Of a stretch of DNA of 64,000 bases, positions 34,637-43,092 are shown piece after piece. A model generated the notes under the pieces. That model searched no databases, was not told the DNA's origin, and was given only the letters and a program-made list of their open reading frames with translations. The DNA comes from Prolixibacteraceae bacterium (lineage in GTDB: Bacteria > Bacteroidota > Bacteroidia > Bacteroidales > Prolixibacteraceae). Position 1 is the first letter of the stretch. Each line of letters opens with the position of its first letter. Where the stretch lies: NCBI GenBank assembly GCA_003506435.1, contig DOAQ01000024.1, forward strand, positions 1 to 64,000, read 5' to 3'. The translations under genes were made by a program, and so were the position numbers.

Positions 34637-36025
34637 ATGAAAATCAAATATTTCAATTCAGCAATAATAATCGTAACCCTGCTCCTGTCGTCCTCCTGTA
34701 TTGATGATATTCTCGATAAAAGTCCGGTAAGCAGTTTTTCAGCGGAAGGTTTTTATCAAACGACAAGCGATGCACAGGCTGGTATTTATGGTATTTACGA
34801 TGCGGCACAATCGGCTTTCAGGTTGAACTTTGCATACTGGGGAGAAGGCCGGGCCGATAATGTAAAAACAGCCCAATCAGGCGAAGGATTATCATTAATG
34901 CAAAATAATCTGAACGAATCATCAAGTTCGGGCGACTGGACTGCTCTTTATACAATGATCAGCAGGGCAAATTACGCAATTAAATACATCCCAAATGTTT
35001 ATGCAGAAGGAGACGCAACCGGGAATCAATTGATTGGTCAGGCAAAAGCACTGAGGGCTTTGGCATACTTTTATTTGGTAAGGATTTGGGGCGATGTTCC
35101 GTTGGTTACAGAGCCTTATACTTCTATCGCACAGAATATTTTCATATCGAAAACAGATAAGGAACTGGTACTCGATCAGATAGAAGAAGATTTGACGTAT
35201 GCTGCTGCTAATTGCGTAACAAAATTCAGCAGCAATAACGATCGTATCATGTTCAACCAGGGATCGGCAAACGCGTTGCTGACCCAGGTTTATATGTGGC
35301 GGAAGAAATACGCTGAAGCTATTACCACTTCCGGTTTAGTTATGGCAAACAGCCTGTATTCGCTGGTTACAACAATGGCCGAATGGGGAAGCATTTTTAC
35401 CACCAGTTATTCAAAAGAAAGTATTTTCGAAGTTGGGTACAGCGATACAGAAACAAACTCGTTACGCACACTATATGCAATTGGTTCGTATGCCATTTAT
35501 ACACCTTCCGATAAATTTAGAGCTTCATACGAAACCGGCGACTTGCGGATTGATTATGTGTACAACACCACTCTTGCCGATCCGAAAGCAATCTGGAAAT
35601 ATCTTGGAAAAGGGGTCAGCGACGAAGTGTCAACGGCATCGAAACAGGACATCGTTCTGATCCGTTTGGCTGACATCATGCTACTTCGGGCTGAAGCGTT
35701 AAATAAAATCGGAGGAACAGCCAATAAAGCAGAAGCCTTAACCTTGTTGAACAGAATCAGGACCCGCGCCGGATTATCTGCATTTGCCACTGAAGCTGCG
35801 GCTATTGCCAAATATGGCGATCTGGAATCTGCTATTTTACACGAACGCTCGATAGAACTTTGCTACGAAGGACACCGTTGGTTCGACCTTGTTCGTACCG
35901 GAAAAGCTATTTCAACCATGAACCCGATTAACGGATTAAGTGACGAACGGAACCTGGTATGGCCTATTTATATTAGTATTCTGAACAAGAATCCCAATAT
36001 GGAGCAAAACGAATATTACAAATAG
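34637..36025 (+). CDS. RagB/SusD family nutrient-uptake lipoprotein
   Basis: 462 residues. Lipoprotein signal ending LLSSSC (Cys21), followed by IDDILDKSPVSSFSAEGFYQT, the standard SusD start. TPR-like helices carry GQAKALRALAYFYLVRIWGDVPLVTE; the C-terminal part has IVLIRLADIMLLRAEALNKIGG and ESAILHERSIELCYEGHRWFDLVRTGKA. Surface lid of the SusCD complex that binds glycan for the adjacent SusC. The shorter than usual length (SusD about 550) indicates reduced loop insertions. Followed by a fasciclin lipoprotein 30 bp on. Confidence 0.96.
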   Translation: MKIKYFNSAIIIVTLLLSSSCIDDILDKSPVSSFSAEGFYQTTSDAQAGIYGIYDAAQSAFRLNFAYWGEGRADNVKTAQSGEGLSLMQNNLNESSSSGDWTALYTMISRANYAIKYIPNVYAEGDATGNQLIGQAKALRALAYFYLVRIWGDVPLVTEPYTSIAQNIFISKTDKELVLDQIEEDLTYAAANCVTKFSSNNDRIMFNQGSANALLTQVYMWRKKYAEAITTSGLVMANSLYSLVTTMAEWGSIFTTSYSKESIFEVGYSDTETNSLRTLYAIGSYAIYTPSDKFRASYETGDLRIDYVYNTTLADPKAIWKYLGKGVSDEVSTASKQDIVLIRLADIMLLRAEALNKIGGTANKAEALTLLNRIRTRAGLSAFATEAAAIAKYGDLESAILHERSIELCYEGHRWFDLVRTGKAISTMNPINGLSDERNLVWPIYISILNKNPNMEQNEYYK

Positions 36026-36055
36026 TGATTGGCGAATCTTTTAAATCATAGAAAA

Positions 36056-36640
36056 ATGGAAAAAATAAAAATACTCTCCGAAAAAAGGCATATCATTAAA
36101 ATGCTGACAGCTTCATTTGCTCTAATCCTGCTTTTTACCCAGTGTGAGATTCAAAAAGATTATGAATATGAGTATAATAATCCGGGTGGGAAACTTACTG
36201 TGAATGCCTGGGAATATATCCAGCAGACTGACTCATTATCGTTGCTGGAAGCAGCAATTACCGCTACCAGTTTACAGAGTTTGTATACAGGGACAACCGA
36301 CAAAACGTTCATTGCCCCCCGCAACAGCGCTTTCCGGACGTATATGAAAACCAATAAATACACCAGTATCTCGGCTATTCCGGTTGCTACGCTCCAAAGT
36401 GTGATCAAATACCATATTGTAAAGGCAAGGGTCATTTTTTCTGATCCTGAAATGTTAGCTAATAACCCGATTGCTTACGAAACGGAAAGCGGACAGGTTA
36501 TGTACTTGTCGCGCAACACGAGCTATCAGGGGCTGATAAACTATGGAACAAAGAAAAGCTGGACCATCATTACATCGAACCTGGAACCAACCAATGGCGT
36601 GCTCCATGTAACCGCCGATGTTGTTTACTTGTCGCTGTAA
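36056..36640 (+). CDS. Fasciclin (FAS1) domain lipoprotein
   Basis: 194 residues from the ATG at 36056; the frame starts nine codons earlier at a TTG without reason to use it. Lipoprotein signal with a cysteine after LLFTQ (Cys near 30). The FAS1 domain covers about 50-190: SLLEAAITATSLQSLYTGTTDKTFIAPRNSAF, IKYHIVKARVIFSDPE and NGVLHVTADVVYLSL. FAS1 lipoproteins follow SusCD in several Bacteroidota loci and probably act as surface adhesion or glycan-binding parts. Substrate binding is inferred from position only. Confidence 0.85.
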   Translation: MEKIKILSEKRHIIKMLTASFALILLFTQCEIQKDYEYEYNNPGGKLTVNAWEYIQQTDSLSLLEAAITATSLQSLYTGTTDKTFIAPRNSAFRTYMKTNKYTSISAIPVATLQSVIKYHIVKARVIFSDPEMLANNPIAYETESGQVMYLSRNTSYQGLINYGTKKSWTIITSNLEPTNGVLHVTADVVYLSL

Positions 36641-36675
36641 GTTTGAGAAGGTAGTCCGATAAGCAAAAGTATTGA

Positions 36676-36749
36676 AACATAGAAGGCACAAGATTACGAA
36701 GGAAAAATATTTGAAAATTAACACTTCGTGTCTTTGTGACTTCTATGTT
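36676..36749 (+). other. Long imperfect hairpin between the FAS1 and GH16-like genes
   Basis: Two 26-nt arms (36676-36701 and 36724-36749) pair at 21 of 26 positions around a 22-nt loop; the outer ten pairs (AACATAGAAG / CTTCTATGTT) are perfect. It lies in the 167-bp gap inside the PUL1 gene train and could modulate mRNA stability or partial termination. Such palindromic intergenic units recur in Bacteroidota. Confidence 0.6.
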
Positions 36750-36807
36750 GTATTCGCCAACTTTCCAGACACCTTTTTCATGTAAAAAGTTTTTACTGAC
36801 AAAAAAG

Positions 36808-37542
36808 ATGAAAATGTTACCCTTGATTTCTCTTGTTATATGTATAATAATCAACTCGGGCTGTAAAGATCCCGAACCAAACCCGGCAAATACTGGCGAA
36901 AGGATCATCCGTTTTTCGGGTTACGACTGGATTGTAGATTCTTCCAATTCAACGAAACACGGCCCCGGCCCCAACTATTTTTCCGATTCCGAAGAAAATG
37001 TTTGGGTCGATCAGGATGGCCAACTCCATCTGAAAATAACATACCGAAACGGACATTGGTACTGTTCCAAAGTCATTATGAAAAAATCGTATGGCTACAA
37101 TAAATACGTTTTTTATGTTGCCAGCAGAGTTGACCAACTGGACAAGAATGTGGTCGGCGGATTGTTTACCTATATGAACGACCAGGAAGAAATTGACATT
37201 GAATTTTCGAAATGGAGCATTGACGGCAACAAAGACTCCCAGTTTGCAATTCAGCCTACAAGCCACAGCGGGAATAAAATAAGGTATAATCTAAACCTGG
37301 AAGGCAATAACTCTACCCATTTTTTTAATTGGCATAAAAATAAAATAGACTTTGCCAGTTTCCAGGGACATACTTTAAATCCGCCTGCCGATAAAATCAT
37401 TCAGCAATGGACGTACACAGGCGCCGACATTCCTCCCGACAGTGATGAACGGGTCAAAATCAATTTATGGCTTTTCAGAGGAACAGCCCCTTCCGATAAT
37501 AAAGAAGTTGAAATGATCATCAAGGGCTTTGAAATTTATTAG
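36808..37542 (+). CDS. Glycoside hydrolase family 16-like lipoprotein
   Basis: 244 residues from the ATG at 36808; the longer frame upstream runs through a hairpin. Lipobox at about 15-18 (INSGC). The GH16 catalytic signature E-x-D-x-E is visible as EEIDIEFSKW (about 130-140), with the nucleophile and acid/base glutamates. VFYVASRVDQLDKNVVGGLFTYMND precedes it and DERVKINLWLFRGTAPSDNKEVEMIIKGFEI closes the jelly roll. GH16 enzymes cut beta-1,3/1,4-linked backbones (laminarin, agar, carrageenan, lichenan); the specific substrate cannot be told. Surface lipoprotein in the PUL1 chain. Confidence 0.82.
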   Translation: MKMLPLISLVICIIINSGCKDPEPNPANTGERIIRFSGYDWIVDSSNSTKHGPGPNYFSDSEENVWVDQDGQLHLKITYRNGHWYCSKVIMKKSYGYNKYVFYVASRVDQLDKNVVGGLFTYMNDQEEIDIEFSKWSIDGNKDSQFAIQPTSHSGNKIRYNLNLEGNNSTHFFNWHKNKIDFASFQGHTLNPPADKIIQQWTYTGADIPPDSDERVKINLWLFRGTAPSDNKEVEMIIKGFEIY

Positions 37543-37607
37543 CACGAAGTAATCATATAGAAAAGTGAATTGACGTAAAAAGAAAGTGATTTTAAAATCG
37601 AAACAGA

Positions 37608-39563
37608 ATGAGTACAACAAGACGGAGTTTTGTAAAAAAAATAGCAACCGGTACAGCAGGCATTACACTTGGAGGAATCGCCATGGGAATGCCCCTGGAA
37701 GAATATTGGAATGCTCCTTTTTCCAAAAAATGTTTGTCATGGAAGGGTACAGGAGTTTTTCCGTTTGCAAAATATATGGCTGATTATAATATTGGTGATT
37801 ACATCCCCAAAGATCAAGGTGGAAAATTTATCCAACAGGAGATTCCGGGAACGGAAAATGATGAAATCATCGTTGAAAAAATTCGTGGAGGAGTACTCGA
37901 AACTATTTATGGTAATCCCATTGACTGGGGCAAGCTGGAAAAAACAGAACTGGAAAAAAGTGTCTGGCTGAACCGGTTTTACTACCTGCCCTCGTTTGCA
38001 CGTATGTATTATCTGACAGGCGAAAAATCGTATCTCGATTTTATGATGCAGTTTATTTCGAAATGGATAGACGAAAATCCACGGGTTGCAGAAAACAAAC
38101 AGTCGAAATACAACTGGTACGACATGCAGGTGGCCTGGCGTTCTATCCATTTGTCGTGGTGCTATTTTCTTGCATACAAAGGTTTGTCAGAAAAAGACAA
38201 GACAGTAATTCGTAATACGCTGGAAGAACATGTAGCAATTCTTCTGTCGGGATTTGGCAAACAGCAACTGAACGAATTTAACCATCAGTCGCATGGTGCG
38301 CTGGCCATGTTGTATTTGGGCGTTCTTTTTCCGGAATTGCCTCATGCCGGAGAACTTACCGATACCGCAATAAAAATTCTGGATCATCATATCAATCACG
38401 CATTTTATGCTGATGGCGGGAATGTAGAACAAATGTTTGGATACTACCCGTTTGAAGCCCATATTTTCAGAGATACCTTTCTTTTGTGTAAAAACAATGG
38501 AATACAGTTGCCCATAAACCTGGTCCCGTTGCTTCACAAAATGGCTCATTATCTTTCTGCTGTGGCTCAGCCCGATGGAACTATGCCTCCGGTGAACGAT
38601 TCGTTTGCAATGTCTGTACAACCAATATTATCGACACTGGCTGATGTTTTAAATACTAATTTTTCTGAAGGAATGAGTAAGTCGGCTTATTTCCCCGACA
38701 CCCAAATCGGGGTATTCCGCACAAAAAATGCAGGAAACAGTTGGTATTTACTGATGAACCCGGCAAGTACAATTGGCTCTCACGCTCACGCCGGACGGCT
38801 CGGATTTAATCTGTGGTACAACAATCAGCCTTTTATTATCGACAGCGGCTGCTGCAATTACGACGACCCGATGCTGGTAAAATGGTACCGTACTTCACAG
38901 GCACACAACACCGTGCTTATCGATGGCAAAAGCGACGAAGCAACATCGAAACCAACTCAATGGGCGCCCAAACGAAAAACCGGGAACCGGATTATTGAAT
39001 GGATTGAAAAGCCATCGTACCGTTTTTGCCGAATGGTTTCTCCTGCATGTGAACCGGTAAATTCGTTGGTAACCTGGAGCCGCAGCCTGGCAATCGTTCA
39101 AAATTTATTCGTCATTGTTTACGACCATTTTGATGCTTCGGAAGAACATGATTACGAGATGTTGTTTCACCTGCCTGATGATATTTTGGTCGAAGAAAAA
39201 GAAGGTACAAACAGTCTGCTGTTGAAGGGAAATCAGCCGCTTGCACTTTTGCCGGCTGATGAAAAAATTATCAGCAAAACAACAATTAAAAAAGGGGTCA
39301 TTTGTGTTGAAGGAGTCAATACACCTGCTCCTGTAATTTCATATCAGTTACAGGGGGCACAGGCGCATTCTGTTATGGTTTTTTGTCCTGTCAGTCAATT
39401 TGTTTCAGAAATAAAAATTGAGCAAAAAATTTCGGGCGAAGGACTTGGCATTTCGTTTGAAAACGGGAAAGGAGAAAAATATATCGCAATCTTCCGTAGT
39501 CCGAATATCGGTTCTGCAAGTTTCTGGGGACACACAACGAATGATTTGTTTGCGGTTTTTTAA
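37608..39563 (+). CDS. Heparinase II/III family polysaccharide lyase, Tat-type signal
   Basis: 651 residues. Twin-arginine-type start (TTRRSFVKKIATGTAGITLGG). An (alpha/alpha) toroid occupies about 90-360 (GEKSYLDFMMQFISKWIDENP, NEFNHQSHGALAMLYLGVLFP with likely catalytic Asn-His pair, YADGGNVEQMFGYYPFEAHIF). A C-terminal beta-sandwich heparinase_II_III domain covers about 375-600 (SHAHAGRLGFNLWYNNQPFIIDSGCCNYDD, RTSQAHNTVLIDGKSD). This layout is shared by PL12, PL15, PL17, PL21 and related families that cleave uronic-acid glycans by beta-elimination. Assigning a family needs a database comparison. It is the last gene of the plus-strand PUL1 block. Confidence 0.9.
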   Translation: MSTTRRSFVKKIATGTAGITLGGIAMGMPLEEYWNAPFSKKCLSWKGTGVFPFAKYMADYNIGDYIPKDQGGKFIQQEIPGTENDEIIVEKIRGGVLETIYGNPIDWGKLEKTELEKSVWLNRFYYLPSFARMYYLTGEKSYLDFMMQFISKWIDENPRVAENKQSKYNWYDMQVAWRSIHLSWCYFLAYKGLSEKDKTVIRNTLEEHVAILLSGFGKQQLNEFNHQSHGALAMLYLGVLFPELPHAGELTDTAIKILDHHINHAFYADGGNVEQMFGYYPFEAHIFRDTFLLCKNNGIQLPINLVPLLHKMAHYLSAVAQPDGTMPPVNDSFAMSVQPILSTLADVLNTNFSEGMSKSAYFPDTQIGVFRTKNAGNSWYLLMNPASTIGSHAHAGRLGFNLWYNNQPFIIDSGCCNYDDPMLVKWYRTSQAHNTVLIDGKSDEATSKPTQWAPKRKTGNRIIEWIEKPSYRFCRMVSPACEPVNSLVTWSRSLAIVQNLFVIVYDHFDASEEHDYEMLFHLPDDILVEEKEGTNSLLLKGNQPLALLPADEKIISKTTIKKGVICVEGVNTPAPVISYQLQGAQAHSVMVFCPVSQFVSEIKIEQKISGEGLGISFENGKGEKYIAIFRSPNIGSASFWGHTTNDLFAVF

Positions 39564-39631
39564 GATTCAGGAGTTACTTAATATTTCATAAAGGTCGTGG
39601 CATTTACCGGGTAATGTGTTAATAGCAAACA

Positions 39632-39667
39632 AAACGGCCTGCCTTCAGCATTGAAAACAGGCCGTTT
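39632..39667. terminator. Bidirectional intrinsic terminator between PUL1 arms
   Basis: AAACGGCCTG (39632-39641) pairs perfectly with CAGGCCGTTT (39658-39667) around a 16-nt loop, between the convergent heparinase-type and esterase genes. Confidence 0.8.
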
Positions 39668-39684
39668 GATTTATATGGATTAAA

Positions 39685-41103
39685 TTATTTTTCCCATTCG
39701 TCGGTTCTGAAAGATGAAGCAGGCAAGCCTTCGATATTAAAAAGATCGCCAACTACAAAATCTTTGAACGCATAACGCACAGCTACCGGTTTTTCAACTG
39801 CCGGAGAATACAAAGTAATCCCTTGTCCGGTTATAAAAGCTTTGGCTGATACAAACCGTTTGTTTTCTCCTGCAACTTCAAAGTTTTCCAGTTCTTTACC
39901 ATAGCTTGTTAAACCGTTATTTGCATGGTCGAATGTAAGTTTTACAATGCTTCCGTCAACGGTCATTTCTTTTAAAATGGGGCCAGAATAGGCGAACCCG
40001 CTTTTCCCATAAGTTTTTGCCAGGGCAAGGTAAGCAAGTCGATCGCCTGCCGCTTTTTTGTTGGCCGGATGGATGCAGGTCTTTTCGCCGGTTTCCATAA
40101 TACAGGCCATACCCATGTTTGTGCCTTCGCTGGCTGCCTTAAGCTGAGCTTCTCTTAAATAAGCAGAACTCAGCCCGCCAACACCGTAGTCGAATGGGGC
40201 AATTTGTACATAGTAGAACGGGAAATCGCCAATACCCCATTCTGCGCGCCAGTTTTCGGCCAGCCCGGGCATTAGTTTCCGGTATTGATCCGGTTCGTTA
40301 CGGTTCGATTCTCCCTGGTACCAGATCGCGCCGCGCAATCCATATCCAACCATTGGGTTGATCATCGCATTGAAAAGTACAGTTGGTACTTGTGGTGAGA
40401 ATTCGCCTTCTTTTTTCTTATCAGGAAGGCTTACCCAATTGAATTTTTTGATTCCGTTTTCGCTTATCCAGGGTTCGATACGGGTGCCGCCCCAGCTCGA
40501 ATTAATCAAGCCAACCGGAACATTCAATACTTGTTGTATCATTTTTCCGAAGAAGTAAGCCGTTGCACTATAATTGACTACATTTTCAGGCAGGCATTCT
40601 TTCCATTCGCCGATAAAATCATCCTTCGGTTCAAGACTTTTATCCAGTTTGATATTGATCATCCGGATGTTCGGATTTGCTGATGTCGCAATAATTTCGT
40701 TTGAGCCGGTGATAGGTTGATTGCGATAACCTTTCATGGTCATTGCCATATTTGACTGTCCCGAGCAAACCCACACTTCGCCAATTAACACATCTTTCAA
40801 TTTTAGAGCCGAACCGTCGGAAATAGTAATTTCATAAGGCCCGCCTGCTTTCGGTGTTTTCACTTTTACTTTCCAGTTTCCCTGCGGATCGGCCTGTGCC
40901 GAATAACTTTTATTGTCCCATGAGGTACTCACTCTGACGGCTTTGCCTGCCGTGGCTTTACCCCAGATTGCCGCATCGGTTTGTTGCTGGAGAACCATGT
41001 GATCGCCAAAAATGGCGGGAAGTTTAATTTCTGCCTGAGCGAAAACAGAAATCAGTAAGAAAAATAGGAATACGCCTGATAATCTTAAATTCATTTTGTT
41101 CAT
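39685..41103 (-). CDS. Sialate O-acetylesterase-type (SASA) carbohydrate esterase
   Basis: 472 residues with a signal peptide (cleaved after FAQA, about 24). The SGNH/SASA domain has GEVWVCSGQSNMAM with nucleophile Ser117, GLINSSWGGTRIEPW as the oxyanion Gly/Asn region and GAIWYQGESN. Catalytic His is likely in the C-terminal HPANKKAAGDRLAYLAL segment. Family members remove O-acetyl groups from sialic acid and from plant or algal glycans, so the name does not fix the substrate. It is cotranscribed downstream of a NIPSNAP gene (14-bp gap) and faces the PUL1 heparinase gene across a terminator, probably as the PUL1 accessory arm. Confidence 0.9.
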   Translation of the reverse strand: MNKMNLRLSGVFLFFLLISVFAQAEIKLPAIFGDHMVLQQQTDAAIWGKATAGKAVRVSTSWDNKSYSAQADPQGNWKVKVKTPKAGGPYEITISDGSALKLKDVLIGEVWVCSGQSNMAMTMKGYRNQPITGSNEIIATSANPNIRMINIKLDKSLEPKDDFIGEWKECLPENVVNYSATAYFFGKMIQQVLNVPVGLINSSWGGTRIEPWISENGIKKFNWVSLPDKKKEGEFSPQVPTVLFNAMINPMVGYGLRGAIWYQGESNRNEPDQYRKLMPGLAENWRAEWGIGDFPFYYVQIAPFDYGVGGLSSAYLREAQLKAASEGTNMGMACIMETGEKTCIHPANKKAAGDRLAYLALAKTYGKSGFAYSGPILKEMTVDGSIVKLTFDHANNGLTSYGKELENFEVAGENKRFVSAKAFITGQGITLYSPAVEKPVAVRYAFKDFVVGDLFNIEGLPASSFRTDEWEK

Positions 41104-41117
41104 CGTTTTATTATTTT

Positions 41118-41918
41118 TTAGAGGTCTGAATAATCGGTAGGACGGAGTAAATATTTTGTACTATTGGAAACGGTATTTTTGTATTTTTCCATTCCTGACA
41201 GGACTTTCCAGTCAGGATGGTTGCGGAATGTATCCCAGTGTTCGTCGTGCGATTTCATATCCGAAAAAGTAGTCATGTACATCAGATTGGGCATGGCGCT
41301 TCCCGAAATAACTTCAGCATAAAACAGGGCATTGAACTCCAGTTTTTTGAAGAGAGCTATTTCTCCTCCGGCATTGAACATTTCTACTTTTTTCTGATAC
41401 ATTTTTTCGGTTGGGCCTTCGTAGCTCCGCAATTCGTAAACACGTTCCGAAGGAGGTGTTGAATGGTTCGGAACAGAAAATGCAGGCATGTTTTCGAAGG
41501 CTTTCAAAAGAATAGTTTCAATCCGTTGGAAGGGCGTATTGTTGTGTGCAGCCTCAATGTAATCGGTTCCTGCAGCCTGGTATTGGGCGTCTTTTTCAAT
41601 GGTCGCATTTAAATCTGAAAATTGCTCCAATGATTTTAAAGGCAGCCAGACAAACAGTAACAAACCTGTTTCAGCTTTTTCTTCAATTGGTTTAAAAACG
41701 CCGACTTTTTGGATTCCGGCCTTGTGTAGTGCAGGAATATAAGCTTCTTTCAGGTACTTTTCTACCCGGTCGGACTGCGACTGGTCTTTCATGTGATAAA
41801 CTTTCAGTGCATAGTAATCGCGCCGGGCAGCGGTCGAACTTTCCCCGAAAAGAAATGACAGAACAATTAGAACTATAAAAAACAGCACACTGGCTGATGG
41901 TCGGATTCTGAGTTTCAT
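41118..41918 (-). CDS. NIPSNAP family protein, secreted
   Basis: 266 residues. Hydrophobic signal segment about 10-30 (VLFFIVLIVLSFLFGESSTAA). Two ferredoxin-like alpha/beta NIPSNAP repeats: YYALKVYHMKDQSQSDRVEKYLKEAYIPALHKAGIQKVGVFKP (about 35-80) and VYELRSYEGPTEKMYQKKVEMFNAGGEIALFKKL (about 160-195), each with the family's closing W-x-x-F/Y helix. NIPSNAP proteins are common in Bacteroidota carbohydrate loci; function unknown, possibly small-molecule binding in the periplasm. First gene of a two-gene minus-strand operon. Confidence 0.85.
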   Translation of the reverse strand: MKLRIRPSASVLFFIVLIVLSFLFGESSTAARRDYYALKVYHMKDQSQSDRVEKYLKEAYIPALHKAGIQKVGVFKPIEEKAETGLLLFVWLPLKSLEQFSDLNATIEKDAQYQAAGTDYIEAAHNNTPFQRIETILLKAFENMPAFSVPNHSTPPSERVYELRSYEGPTEKMYQKKVEMFNAGGEIALFKKLEFNALFYAEVISGSAMPNLMYMTTFSDMKSHDEHWDTFRNHPDWKVLSGMEKYKNTVSNSTKYLLRPTDYSDL

Positions 41919-42046
41919 GGTTGTCGTGTTTTAGGATTTGGCCTGCAATTTATTAAAAAATGGAGCAAATCATTATTTATTCAGCCAAAGATTTACCTGG
42001 TATTTGAAAATGTGGAAACAATTCAAACTTCAGCATGTTCCAATGT

Positions 42047-42079
42047 CTTGTCCATGAATGGTTTCTTTTTATAAATTTG
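42047..42079 (+). promoter_or_regulatory. Bacteroidota-type promoter for queG
   Basis: Minus-33 CTTG (42047-42050) and minus-7 TAAATTTG (42072-42079, TAnnTTTG) with a 21-bp spacer. Transcription would start near 42086, placing the start codon at 42094 (GTG) or 42100 (ATG) close to the 5' end. Confidence 0.5.
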
Positions 42080-42099
42080 AAAAGACTTAGATTGTGAAG

Positions 42100-43029
42100 A
42101 TGACGGATGTTGTTAAAATATCGGGACGAATAAAACAGAAAGCTGTTGAACTGGGATTTTTGGCTTGCGGCATTTCTCGCGCCGACTTTCTTCCGGATGA
42201 AAAATCACGTCTCGAAGAATGGCTGGTTGAACGGCGTCATGGAGAGATGGCTTACATGGAACGGAATTTCGACAAACGGCTCGACCCGCGTCTGCTGGTT
42301 GAAAATGCGCGGTCAGTTGTTTCGGTTTTGCTGAATTATTTTCCGGAGAAAATGCAGAAAGATACCACCGCTCCGGTGCTTTCAAAATATGCGTACGGAA
42401 AAGATTATCATTTTGTGATGAAAGACAAATTACATGTTTTGCTGAAATTTATACAGGATGAAATTGCGCCTTGCGGAGGTCGTGTTTTCGTCGATTCGGC
42501 GCCGGTGCTCGACCGGGCATGGGCTGCAAAAGCCGGACTGGGCTGGATTGGCAAAAATACCAACCTGATTTCGGTGGAACATGGCAGCTTCTTTTTTATC
42601 GGCGAGCTGATTATCGATCTGCAACTGGACCCGGACGAAAAAGTGGTGCGCAATCATTGCGGAAACTGCACCCGCTGTATCGATGCCTGCCCAACCGGGG
42701 CTATTATTGAACCATTTGTGCTTGATGCCCGGAAATGTATTTCGTACCAAACCATCGAGAAAAAAGGTGATTTGGATGAATCTCTCAAAGGAAAGTTTGA
42801 ACACCGCGTATTTGGTTGCGACATTTGTCAGGATGTCTGTCCCTGGAACTTAAAATCGGTTTTTCACAAAGAGCCCGGATTTGAAACGAATTCCCGGCTT
42901 TTGCAACTGACGAAAGAAGAATGGCAGCAAATGGATAATCAGTTGTTTGATGAGCTTTTTAAAGATTCGGCAGTACAACGAACCGGCTTCGCCGGGTTGA
43001 AACGGAATCTGGAATTTATATCGGAATAA
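42100..43029 (+). CDS. queG: tRNA epoxyqueuosine(34) reductase QueG
   Basis: 309 residues from the ATG at 42100; a GTG two codons earlier (42094) is an equal alternative. The corrinoid-binding part opens KISGRIKQKAVELGFLACGISRA; YAYGKDYHFVMKDKL and DSAPVLDRAWAAKAGLGWIGKNTNLI are hallmark QueG segments. Two [4Fe-4S] motifs follow: CGNCTRCIDACPTGAI and CDICQDVCPWN. QueG reduces epoxyqueuosine to queuosine at the wobble base of His, Asp, Asn and Tyr tRNAs, using cobalamin. The truncated relative length (309 versus about 380 in E. coli, lacking the HEAT tail) is usual in Bacteroidota. Monocistronic, converging on dipeptidyl peptidase III. Confidence 0.95.
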   Translation: MTDVVKISGRIKQKAVELGFLACGISRADFLPDEKSRLEEWLVERRHGEMAYMERNFDKRLDPRLLVENARSVVSVLLNYFPEKMQKDTTAPVLSKYAYGKDYHFVMKDKLHVLLKFIQDEIAPCGGRVFVDSAPVLDRAWAAKAGLGWIGKNTNLISVEHGSFFFIGELIIDLQLDPDEKVVRNHCGNCTRCIDACPTGAIIEPFVLDARKCISYQTIEKKGDLDESLKGKFEHRVFGCDICQDVCPWNLKSVFHKEPGFETNSRLLQLTKEEWQQMDNQLFDELFKDSAVQRTGFAGLKRNLEFISE

Positions 43030-43033
43030 ACTA

Positions 43034-43058
43034 AGAGCCTCACTTGGAGTGAGACTCT
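43034..43058. terminator. Hairpin between convergent queG and dipeptidyl peptidase III genes
   Basis: AGAGCCTCAC and GTGAGACTCT pair except for one C-A mismatch around a TTGGA loop, just after the queG stop. It lacks a strong T-tract, so its efficiency as a terminator is uncertain. Confidence 0.5.
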
Positions 43059-43092
43059 CAGTTGTTTGATAGAACACCTCAGTTGTCTTTTT

